This document shows, piece by piece, positions 1 through 7,137 of a stretch of DNA of 12,775 nt; the first letter of the stretch is position 1, and each line of letters opens with the position of its first letter. Below the pieces are notes generated by a model. The model saw only the letters and a program-made list of their open reading frames with translations, was not told where the DNA came from and made no database searches. The position numbers and the translations under genes were made by a program. The stretch is from Candidatus Luteimonas excrementigallinarum (lineage in GTDB: Bacteria; Pseudomonadota; Gammaproteobacteria; Xanthomonadales; Xanthomonadaceae): assembly GCA_019115725.1 (NCBI GenBank), contig DXCY01000115.1:1-12775 (forward strand), written 5' to 3'.

Positions 1-1117
1 CCAGGGTCTGCTCCAGCACGGTCCGCGCCTGGCCGGCATTGGAGTGGAGCAGGATCACGAAGCCCACGTCGAGCTCCGGCAGCAGGGTGACGGCCGAATA
101 CATGCCCGACAGCGTGCCGGTATGCGACACCTTCGCGGTGCCGTCCACGTCGGTCAGCCGCCAGCCGTAGCCATAGGCGGAGAAGTGGCTGTTGTTCCAG
201 TCGCGCATGCGCTGGCCCATCGGCATCGGCATGTGCGCCGTCCACGCGGCCTCACGCTGGGTACTGGAAAGCCAGCCCTCACTCTGCGCAGGCGACAGCC
301 AGGCCTGCACCCAGCGCAGCATGTCGTCCAGACCGCAGCGCACGCCACCGGCAGCGGCCATTGGCATATCGGCCACCACCTCGCCGTCGGGTCGCGCCAC
401 CCAGCTGCCGTCGCGCAGCGCATGGGGCGCGGCAACGCTGCCGGCCTCGTCCACGCGCCACTCGCCAATCCGACAGCCGTGCATGGCCAGCGGCTCGAAC
501 ACTTCGCGCCGCAGCAGCTGATCGAACGGCGCACCACCCGCCGCCGCGGCCACCTCACCGGCCACGATGTACAGGGTGTTGTCGTAGGCGTAGCGGGAGC
601 GGAAGCTCCACAGCGGCTTGAGATGCGCCAGCCCCGCGATCACGTCTTCACGGCTGAAGTGGTTGGGCTCGGGCCACAGCATCAGGTCGCCGGCGCCCGG
701 GCCCATGCCGCTGTTGTGGATCAGCAGGTCGCGCACCTGGATCTCGCGCGTCACCCAGTCCTCGTACATCCTGAAGTCCGGCAGGTGCTTGACCACAGGG
801 TCGTCCCAGGCCAGCAGGCCGGCATCCACCTGGCGGGCCAGCAGCGCGGCGGTCATGGCCTTGGTATTGGACGCCACCTTGAACAGCGTATCGCTGCGGA
901 CCGGATCGCCGCTGCCGGCGGCGGTTTCACCGCGCACCTCGATCTGCCGCACCTGGCCATCCACGACCACGCCTACCGCGATACCGGGCAGCCCGTAGCG
1001 CTCGATGACGTCGTCCACCGCGGCGGTGACTTCCGGGATCGGCCCGCTGGCCGCGGCCGGGGCAAAAAAAATCGCGGCCGTAAGCGCGGCCGCGATGAGG
1101 GAAAGAGGACGGATCAC
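1..1117 (-). CDS. Exported beta-lactamase-family (class C / S12) serine hydrolase, 3' end cut by window edge
   Basis: This reads leftwards and is open at base 1, with 372 codons visible. A GTG start at 1115-1117 is chosen because AAGGAG lies 11 nt upstream (1129-1134) and it gives a clean signal peptide: MIRP, then a hydrophobic stretch to about residue 22 ending APAAA. The family's three active-site motifs are present: SNTK (Ser83/Lys86, S-x-x-K), YDN (Tyr178/Asn180) and HTG (332-334) in the place of KTG. HTG rather than KTG is typical of esterases, D-peptidases and carboxypeptidase-like members, so true beta-lactamase activity is less likely; this is family knowledge. It acts in the periplasm, with substrate unknown. 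Members often carry a further C-terminal domain, which would lie outside the window. It follows the TonB receptor by 80 nt on the same strand and may be read through from it. An intrinsic-terminator-like hairpin lies inside codons 8-18. The family is secure; the substrate is not. Confidence 0.9.
   Translation of the reverse strand, partial: MIRPLSLIAAALTAAIFFAPAAASGPIPEVTAAVDDVIERYGLPGIAVGVVVDGQVRQIEVRGETAAGSGDPVRSDTLFKVASNTKAMTAALLARQVDAGLLAWDDPVVKHLPDFRMYEDWVTREIQVRDLLIHNSGMGPGAGDLMLWPEPNHFSREDVIAGLAHLKPLWSFRSRYAYDNTLYIVAGEVAAAAGGAPFDQLLRREVFEPLAMHGCRIGEWRVDEAGSVAAPHALRDGSWVARPDGEVVADMPMAAAGGVRCGLDDMLRWVQAWLSPAQSEGWLSSTQREAAWTAHMPMPMGQRMRDWNNSHFSAYGYGWRLTDVDGTAKVSHTGTLSGMYSAVTLLPELDVGFVILLHSNAGQARTVLEQTL
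1064..1096 (-). terminator. Intrinsic-terminator-like hairpin inside the start of the serine hydrolase gene
   Basis: Read on the minus strand, ATCGCGGCCG, a 6-nt loop (CGCTTA) and CGGCCGCGAT form a perfect 10-bp GC-rich stem (1096-1071). It ends in a run of eight T (1071-1064). This is the textbook form of a Rho-independent terminator pointing in the direction of transcription. It lies wholly within the signal-peptide codons of the serine hydrolase, about 100 nt beyond the receptor stop codon. It may end receptor transcripts, or act as a translation-sensitive attenuator of the hydrolase gene. The structure is seen directly; its function is inferred. Confidence 0.6.
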
Positions 1118-1141
1118 AGCGGGAACTGCTCCTTGGTTGGT

Positions 1142-1175
1142 GGAACCGCCGCCGACCAGTGCCGGCAGCGGTTCC
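1142..1175 (-). other. RNA hairpin in the 3' UTR of the TonB receptor transcript
   Basis: The minus-strand RNA can form a 12-bp stem: GGAACCGCUGCC (1175-1164) with GGCGGCGGUUCC (1153-1142) around a 10-nt loop. One pair is a U-G wobble. In the plus-strand RNA the same position would be a C-A mismatch, so the structure is better suited to the minus-strand transcript. It starts 22 nt after the receptor stop codon and has no following U-run, so it looks like an mRNA 3'-end stabiliser or processing barrier rather than a terminator. Confidence 0.5.
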
Positions 1176-1197
1176 TTCTCCAGCGTATTGCCGGCGA

Positions 1198-4100
1198 TCA
1201 GAAGTTCCAGGTCACCACCAGCTGCGCGTAGCGCGGGGACTGCCAGCGGGTGCCGGTGCCGTGCAGGCCGCGCGACACGCCCGGGCCCATCTCGTAGCGC
1301 TGGCGCACGTTGATCACTTCATCGTTGTTGAGCAGGTTGTACACCGAGAGCCTGGCCTTGAGGTCGATGCCGTCCACCGGCAGCGTCCAGGTCACGTTGG
1401 CGCCCACGTTGTAGGTCCACGGCGTGCGGCCACCGGCGCCGCGGCCGGCATATTCATACACCCGCTCGTCCCATGATCCCGAGCAGTTCTGCACGCAATG
1501 CCAGAACGTGCCGCCACCCGATCCCTCGGTCACGAAGCTGGCACCGCCGATGTCGTCGTTGGGCCAGGTCACGCCGAACATGTTGATCGGGGCGCCGGAC
1601 ATGGCCGTGACCATGGCGCCGAACGCCCACTGCTCATTGGGTGCATAGCTTCCGCGCAGCTTGATCTGGTGACGGCGGTCGTTGAACAGCGGACCGTAGT
1701 CCTGGTTGTTGGACGGGTGGTCCCAGTGCTGGACCATGCCGGTGTCGCCGTAGTTGGTATCCGAGTTGACCGGACCCTCGTGGTTGCCACTCAGCTTGGA
1801 CCAGATGTAGGAAGCGTTGAATGCCCAGACGCCGTCCCAGGCCCGGTCGATCTGCAGCTCGATGGACTTGTAGGTGCGCTTGGGCTCGAAGTAGCCGACC
1901 ACCTCGCCGCTGCCGCCCTTGATGTAGCCGTCCTGGGAGGTGTCGATGGTGATCCAGCCCTCGGTATCGCAGCCGATGCTCGCATCGCCCCAGATGGTCA
2001 GCGGTTTGCCGGGGTTGGCGATCGGCCACAGGTTGTAGCCCACTGGCCCGCACGGGGTGTGGTTGATGCGAACGTCGTCCAGCGCGTTCTTCATCCGGCG
2101 GTAGGTGGCATTGACGCCCCATGACCAGGCCTGGCTCAGCATCGCCTGGTAGCCGAGGATCGCCTCGTCCTGGTACACCGCGTCCAGGTCGGCATCGACG
2201 CTCTGGCGCAGGTCGCCCACCTCCACGTTGTAGTTGGTGTCCACCGGCCCGATCTGGGTGCCGATGATCGGCGCCATGTACGAGCCACCGGTGACCGGAT
2301 TGGTCTGCTCGGCCCAGCCTTCAAGCGCGTAGAAGGTGCGCTCGTCGGTCAGGCCGCCGGCGAAGGTGTAGTTGATGTTGTTGGTGACCGGCAGGTAGTA
2401 GCGGCCCAGGTTGCCGAACAGCTTGGTGCTGCCGTCGCCCTGCATGTCCCAGGAGAAGCCCAGCCGCGGCGATACCAGGTTGTCCATCTTGATGAAGCTG
2501 CCGCCCGCCGCGGTCTTGTTGTCGAAGCTGTCCACCCGCAGGCCCAGGTTGAGCAGGAAGTTCGGGGTGACGCTCCAGGTGTCCTCCAGGTAGTACGCGC
2601 TAGCGGTGGTCTCGAACACACCGCCATCCAGGCGCCTGCGCGCCATCAGCACCTCGGTGACCCCGCCCGGGATCACGGTGCCGTTGTCCAGCTCCGAACC
2701 CGGCGCCATGTCATACGCGGTGTACTGCATGCCCGTGGGACCGGGGTAGTAAGTGGTCCGGTCGGTGGTCATGATCTCGTGGTCGATGCCGAAGCGGAGC
2801 TGGTGGTCGCCCAGCGTCCATTCGAAGTCCAGCCGCCCCACTTCACGCTCGTCCTCGTGGGCGACGATCGAGCTGCCGGTGGGGTGGCAGCCCAGCGGAG
2901 GGTTGCCCATGGCGTCGTAGATATCGCTGTAGCTGGCGTTGATGAACACGCCCTCGCACAGGCCGTCGGCCGGGGAAGAGGTGAACGCCTGGCTCTGGTT
3001 GATGCCGTACATCGCCTTGGCGGTGAAGTTCTGGCCGAAGTAGCCGGTATAGGTGATCGAGCCGCTCTTGCCGCCGCTTTCGCTCACGCTGGTACCGGTG
3101 GCGTCGGTCCTTTCGCCGGTGTCCCAGTCGTAGCCGAACGTGGTCAGGTCGCTGTCGCCCTCGTCGGAGAACGCCAGCAGTTCCAGCAGGTGGTTGTCGT
3201 TGATGCGCCAGTCCATCTTGGCGCCCCAGAAACCGTTGTCGGATCCGCTTTCGTACCAGGTGGCACCGGTGTTGCTGGTGTACTTGGAGTCGCTGTCGCG
3301 CTGTTCGTACATGGCGAACAGGAACAGGCGGTCGCGGATCAGCGGACCGGAGGCCCAGACGTTGGCCTTGGTGAAGCTGCTGCGGTCGCGACTGCCGCGG
3401 TAGATGGCGGTGGAGGTGGTCCCGTCGGAATTTTCCCCGGTGATGATGCGGTCCCGGCCACGCGCCTTCCAGGCGTCCGGCTCGAACGTGACCTCCACGC
3501 CGCCCTCGAACTCGTTGCTGCCCGAGCGCGACACGGCGTTGATGACGCCGCCGGTGGCACGGCCAAACTCGACCGAGTAACCACCGGTCTTGACCTGGTA
3601 CTCCTGGAAGAATGCGAACGGCGCGGTCGAGAAGCTCCGCCTCTGGTAGAAATCTGTGACGTTGAGGCCGTTGACGAAGACCGAGTTCTCCGCCACCGAG
3701 GAGCCGCCGAAGGAGATGCCGCCGAACGACGAGTCGCCGGTGACCACGCCCGGCGCCAGCAGCGCCACCGAACTCAGGCTCTGCTCCACGGGCAGGCGCG
3801 CCCACTCCTCGCGGGTGATGTTGGTGGCCGATTCGGTGGAGCGCACGTCGACCCGGTTCACCACCCGGCTGCCGACCACCTGCACCGCGGAGAGGTTGGA
3901 GATATTGCCTTCCGCGCCCAGGTTGACCGTGGTGGTGCCACCCAGGGACACGTTGACTTCAAGCGGCTGGCCCAGCGCCTGGCCGTCGCGGGTGACGGCG
4001 AGGTTGTAATCGCCCACCGGGAGCTGGCCAAGGCGGTAGCTGCCATCGGAACCAACGGTGACCGAGCGGCTGAAACCGGTGGCGGGGTTGGTCAACACGA

Positions 4101-4239
4101 CCTGGTCGCCGGCCGTGGCGCGGCCGGCCACGGCGCCGGTCACCTGCTGCGCCACGGCCACCGGTACGACGGCGGTCAGGCACGCGCCAAGGGCCAGGCT
4201 CAGGGCCGCGCGGCGGAGTTTGGTATGACTGGCGTTCAT
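1198..4239 (-). CDS. TonB-dependent outer-membrane receptor with carboxypeptidase-regulatory N-domain (Oar-like)
   Basis: This encodes a 1013-residue outer-membrane barrel for active, TonB-driven uptake of a bulky substrate. Residues 1-30 are a signal peptide (KLRR, a hydrophobic core, then VAVA before QQ). Residues 33-108 resemble a carboxypeptidase regulatory-like beta-sandwich (VTGAV, GSYRLGQLPVGDYNL). The plug follows, about 115-245: a TonB-box-like segment near NLSAVQVVGS, then SVFVNGLNVTDFY and VEFGRATGGVINAVSRSGSN. The barrel fills the rest, with a YNLLNND segment near the end and a terminal aromatic residue (VTWNF). Cysteines in predicted loops occur in pairs. The ATG at 4239 is preferred over upstream starts because GGAGAG sits 8 nt upstream and the signal peptide begins there. 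It is divergent from the murein-peptide operon and codirectional with the serine hydrolase. The family is secure. The substrate cannot be read from the sequence; murein peptides are a positional guess. Confidence 0.93.
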   Translation of the reverse strand: MNASHTKLRRAALSLALGACLTAVVPVAVAQQVTGAVAGRATAGDQVVLTNPATGFSRSVTVGSDGSYRLGQLPVGDYNLAVTRDGQALGQPLEVNVSLGGTTTVNLGAEGNISNLSAVQVVGSRVVNRVDVRSTESATNITREEWARLPVEQSLSSVALLAPGVVTGDSSFGGISFGGSSVAENSVFVNGLNVTDFYQRRSFSTAPFAFFQEYQVKTGGYSVEFGRATGGVINAVSRSGSNEFEGGVEVTFEPDAWKARGRDRIITGENSDGTTSTAIYRGSRDRSSFTKANVWASGPLIRDRLFLFAMYEQRDSDSKYTSNTGATWYESGSDNGFWGAKMDWRINDNHLLELLAFSDEGDSDLTTFGYDWDTGERTDATGTSVSESGGKSGSITYTGYFGQNFTAKAMYGINQSQAFTSSPADGLCEGVFINASYSDIYDAMGNPPLGCHPTGSSIVAHEDEREVGRLDFEWTLGDHQLRFGIDHEIMTTDRTTYYPGPTGMQYTAYDMAPGSELDNGTVIPGGVTEVLMARRRLDGGVFETTASAYYLEDTWSVTPNFLLNLGLRVDSFDNKTAAGGSFIKMDNLVSPRLGFSWDMQGDGSTKLFGNLGRYYLPVTNNINYTFAGGLTDERTFYALEGWAEQTNPVTGGSYMAPIIGTQIGPVDTNYNVEVGDLRQSVDADLDAVYQDEAILGYQAMLSQAWSWGVNATYRRMKNALDDVRINHTPCGPVGYNLWPIANPGKPLTIWGDASIGCDTEGWITIDTSQDGYIKGGSGEVVGYFEPKRTYKSIELQIDRAWDGVWAFNASYIWSKLSGNHEGPVNSDTNYGDTGMVQHWDHPSNNQDYGPLFNDRRHQIKLRGSYAPNEQWAFGAMVTAMSGAPINMFGVTWPNDDIGGASFVTEGSGGGTFWHCVQNCSGSWDERVYEYAGRGAGGRTPWTYNVGANVTWTLPVDGIDLKARLSVYNLLNNDEVINVRQRYEMGPGVSRGLHGTGTRWQSPRYAQLVVTWNF

Positions 4240-4252
4240 TGCGATTCTCTCC

Positions 4253-4277
4253 GGTACTGATATTCGGGGGTACTGAT
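4253..4277 (-). repeat. 9-bp direct repeat just upstream of the TonB receptor start
   Basis: GGTACTGAT occurs at 4253-4261 and again at 4269-4277, repeating with a 16-bp period, 14 nt before the receptor start codon. On the receptor strand this is ATCAGTACC twice, the proximal copy running into the GGAGAG ribosome binding site. It could be a regulator or RNA-binding site in the leader, or a small local duplication. Confidence 0.4.
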
Positions 4278-4528
4278 GTCGGGTCGTTGAAGCGGGTTCG
4301 CTGAAAGCGATGTGGTGATCAGGCGGGCACGGCTGCATCCCGGGTCCGCACAGGCGGCCGGGAGGCGGTCCCGCATCGGGCGGGCATGGATGGATCGGGG
4401 GAATGGCCGGACGCACGGTCCGCTGCCGGTGACGCTGTATGGATGGTTGTGCTCGCCCTGCTCACTGCAGTTCTCTCCTCCCCAGGGAAACTGTCAGGGC
4501 TGTGTAACATGGCCGTCGAAGGCACGTC

Positions 4529-4570
4529 AATAATTTATTCTCGATTCTTGCTTTTCCTGAATGATGTATT
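4529..4570. promoter_or_regulatory. Candidate tandem operator boxes upstream of the NlpC/P60-epimerase-RpiR operon
   Basis: AATAATTTATT (4529-4539) is a perfect odd-length palindrome. AATGATGTATT (4560-4570) matches it at 9 of 11 positions, and both are followed by C. Their centres are 31 bp apart, close to three helical turns, which would put two bound dimers on the same DNA face. They overlap or flank both candidate promoters, and the operon's third gene encodes an RpiR-type regulator, a family that often binds AT-rich palindromes near its own operon. The match to this regulator is inference. Confidence 0.5.
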
Positions 4571-4610
4571 CCATGATGCGGTGCAACCCCGTCTTCCGGA
4601 AAGAAATCCC

Positions 4611-6005
4611 ATGCGCTTAACGGTTCTGCTCCTGGGCCTGGTGCTCACCTTGCCGGGGGCGCTGTCCGCGCGTGCGCCCGCCGCCGCCACGCCACCGCTC
4701 GCCGTGCCCGGGCTCAGCGAAGCGCAGCTGTCGCCCGACTACTGGCTGGATGCGCTGGCCGAACCCGACCGGATCATCCTCACCCCGGCACAGATTGCAC
4801 AACAGAATGCCCGCATGGTGGCCGAGGAACCGTCGATCTTCGATCTTGAGGCCCTGCCCGCGCGCCTGTCCGGCGATCAGGTCAGTGGCTGGATCCAGGA
4901 CCTGGCCTCCCTGCCCACGCGCGACCTGTTCGACGAACAGGGGCGCAAGGTGGAGGCCGACGTGCTGGCGGCGATCGGCGCCAACCGCGCCCTGGACGCG
5001 GTGCCCGCCGACCAGGCCACCCGCTACGGCATGGCGGTACAGCGCGCGGACCTGCGCGCCTTCCCCACCCGGCTGCGGGTCTTCCACTCGGCGGGCGACA
5101 GCGATATCGACCGTTTCCAGGAAAGCGCCCTGTTCCCGGGCGATCCGCTGGTCATCACCCATGAGAGCGCCGATGGTGAGTGGCTGTTCGTGGTCAGCCA
5201 GCGCTACGCGGCCTGGATCGAACGCCAGTACGTGGCCGAAGGCGCCAGGGACGCGGTGCTGGCCTGGGGCCGCAGCAATGCTTTCCTGGTGGTGACCGGC
5301 GCCACCGTCCATACCGTGTACACCCCGGAAAACCCGCGGGTGTCTGATGTGCAGCTGGAAATGGGCCTGCGCGTGCCGGTACTCGAGGACTGGCCGCCGC
5401 TGGAACCGGTCAACGGCCAGCTGGCCTCGGCCCACCACGTGATCCAGCTGCCGGTGCGCAACGATGACGGCACGCTGGCGTTCGAGCCCGCCCTGCTGCC
5501 GCGCTCGGCCGACGTGGCCGATGACTACCTGCCGCTGACCGAAGCCAACCTGATCCGCCAGTCCTTCAAGTTCCTCGGCGAACGCTACGGCTGGGGCCAC
5601 TCCTACGGCACCCGCGACTGCAGCGGCTTCGTCTCCGAGATCTACCGCAGCTTCGGCGTGCTGCTGCCGCGCAATACCAGCCGGCAGTCGGTGACCCCGG
5701 CACTCAACCGCCTGGCGTTCAGCGCCGATGACAGCCACCAGGCGCGGATCGATGCGCTGGCCGAGGCGCGGGTGGGCGATCTGGTGTTCATCCCCGGCCA
5801 CGTGATGATGATCCTGGGCCACGTTGACGGCGAGCCGGTGGCGATCCACGACACCGCCGGCATGAGCTGGCTGCCCGATCCGGACGGCGAGCTGGTGCGT
5901 CTGCGCCTGAACGGCGTGGTGGTCACCCCCATCCTGCCGATGATGTCCAACGCCACCACCCCCACCACCGACCGCATCACCAACATCCAGCGTATCCGGC
6001 CCTGA
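4611..6005 (+). CDS. Exported SH3-domain NlpC/P60 murein-peptide endopeptidase (YkfC-like)
   Basis: This 464-residue protein is predicted to cut the gamma-D-Glu to diamino-acid bond of murein peptides, freeing L-Ala-D-Glu. Residues 1-20 are a signal peptide (MRLTVLLLGLVLTLPGALSA), so it works in the periplasm. Residues about 40-130 fit the N-terminal stabilising helices of this subfamily. The SH3b1 domain is about 138-210 (YGMAVQRADLRAFP, then GEWLFV and AWIERQYVA). A second SH3b is about 222-300. The catalytic NlpC/P60 domain is about 311-440, with Cys337 in RDCSGF, His397 in PGHVMM and a likely third residue His413 in AIHD. The four-part architecture and length match the SH3-containing peptidases that need a free N-terminal L-Ala. 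The ATG at 4611 is chosen over upstream in-frame starts because it begins the signal peptide and has GGAAAG ahead of it. It is the first gene of the operon; the epimerase follows after 21 nt. Confidence 0.92.
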   Translation: MRLTVLLLGLVLTLPGALSARAPAAATPPLAVPGLSEAQLSPDYWLDALAEPDRIILTPAQIAQQNARMVAEEPSIFDLEALPARLSGDQVSGWIQDLASLPTRDLFDEQGRKVEADVLAAIGANRALDAVPADQATRYGMAVQRADLRAFPTRLRVFHSAGDSDIDRFQESALFPGDPLVITHESADGEWLFVVSQRYAAWIERQYVAEGARDAVLAWGRSNAFLVVTGATVHTVYTPENPRVSDVQLEMGLRVPVLEDWPPLEPVNGQLASAHHVIQLPVRNDDGTLAFEPALLPRSADVADDYLPLTEANLIRQSFKFLGERYGWGHSYGTRDCSGFVSEIYRSFGVLLPRNTSRQSVTPALNRLAFSADDSHQARIDALAEARVGDLVFIPGHVMMILGHVDGEPVAIHDTAGMSWLPDPDGELVRLRLNGVVVTPILPMMSNATTPTTDRITNIQRIRP

Positions 6006-6026
6006 GCCGCGGAAGCCGCCACACCC

Positions 6027-7124
6027 ATGAAAATCACTGAAGTCCGGCTCGGCATGCTCCGGGTCCCGCTCAAGACCCCGTTCAAGACCGCCCTGCGCAC
6101 CGTGGATACGGTGGAAGATATTGTTGTCAGCATCCATACCGACACCGGCAACGTCGGCTATGGCGAAGCCCCTGCCACCGCGGTGATCACCGGCGATACC
6201 CACGGCTCGATCATCGAGGTGATCCGCAGGCTCATCGGCCCACGCCTGATCGGCATGGAAGTGGCCGATCTCAACGCGATCCTGCAACTGATCCACGGCT
6301 GCGCCGAGCGCAACACCAGCGCCAAGGCGGCGGTGGAGATCGCCATCTACGACCTGTGGGCGCAGCTCTACGGCGCGCCGCTGTACCGCATGCTCGGCGG
6401 CGGCGACCCGGCCATCACCACCGATCTGACCATCAGCGTCGACTATATCGACAAGATGGTGGCCGACTCCCTCTCGGCGGTGGAGCGCGGCTTTGAATCG
6501 CTGAAGATCAAGGTCGGCAAGGAGATCAACGTCGACCTGGAGCGGGTCAAGGCGATCTATGCCGCCGTGGAAGGCCGCGCCCTGCTGCGCCTGGACGCCA
6601 ACCAGGGCTGGACCGCCAAGCAGGCGGTGTACGCCATCCGCACGCTGGAGGACGCCGGCGTGCAGCTGGAACTGGTGGAGCAGCCGGTAAAGGCGCGTGA
6701 CATTGCCGGGCTGAAGTTCGTCACCGAGCGCGTGCACACCCCGATCATGGCCGACGAAAGCGTGTTCGGCCCATCCGAGGTGATCGAGCTGCTGCGCCAG
6801 CAGGCGGCCGACATCATCAACATCAAGCTGATGAAGACCGGCGGCATTTCCAACGCCATCCGGGTCGCCGATATCGCCGCCCTGTACGACGTGGAATGCA
6901 TGATCGGCTGCATGATCGAAACCAGCATCAGCGTGGCCGCGGCCGTCCACCTGGCGGTGGCCAAGTCCAACATCATCCGCAAGGTGGACCTGGACGGGCC
7001 GTCGCTGTGCGCGTTCGATCCGGTGGATGGCGGCGTGGACTTCAACGAATCGGAAATCTCGATCAGCGATGCGCCGGGCCTTGGCATCCGCGAGATCCGC
7101 GGGCTCGAACCGCTGGCCCCCTGA
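6027..7124 (+). CDS. L-Ala-D/L-Glu (dipeptide) epimerase, enolase superfamily
   Basis: This 365-residue cytoplasmic enzyme inverts the D-Glu of L-Ala-D-Glu to L-Glu so that ordinary peptidases can finish murein-peptide breakdown. It has the capping domain (about 1-125) and the TIM-barrel of the muconate-lactonising subgroup. The catalytic lysines are K160/K162 (LKIK) and K267 (NIK). The Mg2+ ligands are D190 (LDANQGW), E218 (VEQP) and D243 (MADES). D321-L-D323 is the DxD motif that holds the substrate amino group and marks dipeptide epimerases. Positions agree almost residue for residue with my recollection of the Bacillus subtilis enzyme. It has no signal peptide. GCGGAAG lies about 11 nt before the ATG. 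It sits between the exported endopeptidase and the RpiR regulator (13-nt gap), and this context agrees with L-Ala-D-Glu as the substrate. Other dipeptide specificities exist in the family and cannot be excluded by sequence alone. Confidence 0.94.
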   Translation: MKITEVRLGMLRVPLKTPFKTALRTVDTVEDIVVSIHTDTGNVGYGEAPATAVITGDTHGSIIEVIRRLIGPRLIGMEVADLNAILQLIHGCAERNTSAKAAVEIAIYDLWAQLYGAPLYRMLGGGDPAITTDLTISVDYIDKMVADSLSAVERGFESLKIKVGKEINVDLERVKAIYAAVEGRALLRLDANQGWTAKQAVYAIRTLEDAGVQLELVEQPVKARDIAGLKFVTERVHTPIMADESVFGPSEVIELLRQQAADIINIKLMKTGGISNAIRVADIAALYDVECMIGCMIETSISVAAAVHLAVAKSNIIRKVDLDGPSLCAFDPVDGGVDFNESEISISDAPGLGIREIRGLEPLAP

Positions 7125-7137
7125 CCGGAGCACTGCC

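Larger units (their letters stand above)
4240..4610. promoter_or_regulatory. Divergent control region between the TonB receptor and the murein-peptide operon
   Basis: This 371-bp stretch has no supported gene and must hold both divergent promoters. The left half is GC-rich, with the 9-bp direct repeat next to the receptor start. The right part (about 4525-4575) is a distinct AT-rich island holding two similar 11-bp palindromes. Two possible promoters for the plus-strand operon can be drawn. One is AATAAT at 4529-4534 as a -10, overlapping the first box, with no good -35. The other is TTGCTT (4549-4554) with CATGAT (4572-4577) at 17-bp spacing. Neither is strong. No promoter for the receptor is clear. 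Confidence 0.5.

Noticed and set aside
44..1231. Plus-strand open frame (395 codons) at the left edge
   Set aside because: It is antisense to the serine hydrolase, which has SxxK, YxN and HTG motifs in order.
2779..4260. Plus-strand open frame (493 codons) opposite the TonB receptor
   Set aside because: There is no domain, no ribosome site, and a Val/Ala/Gly-rich shadow composition.
4386..4610. Upstream in-frame start for the NlpC/P60 gene
   Set aside because: It would put 75 non-conserved residues before a perfect signal peptide and swallow the AT-rich control region.
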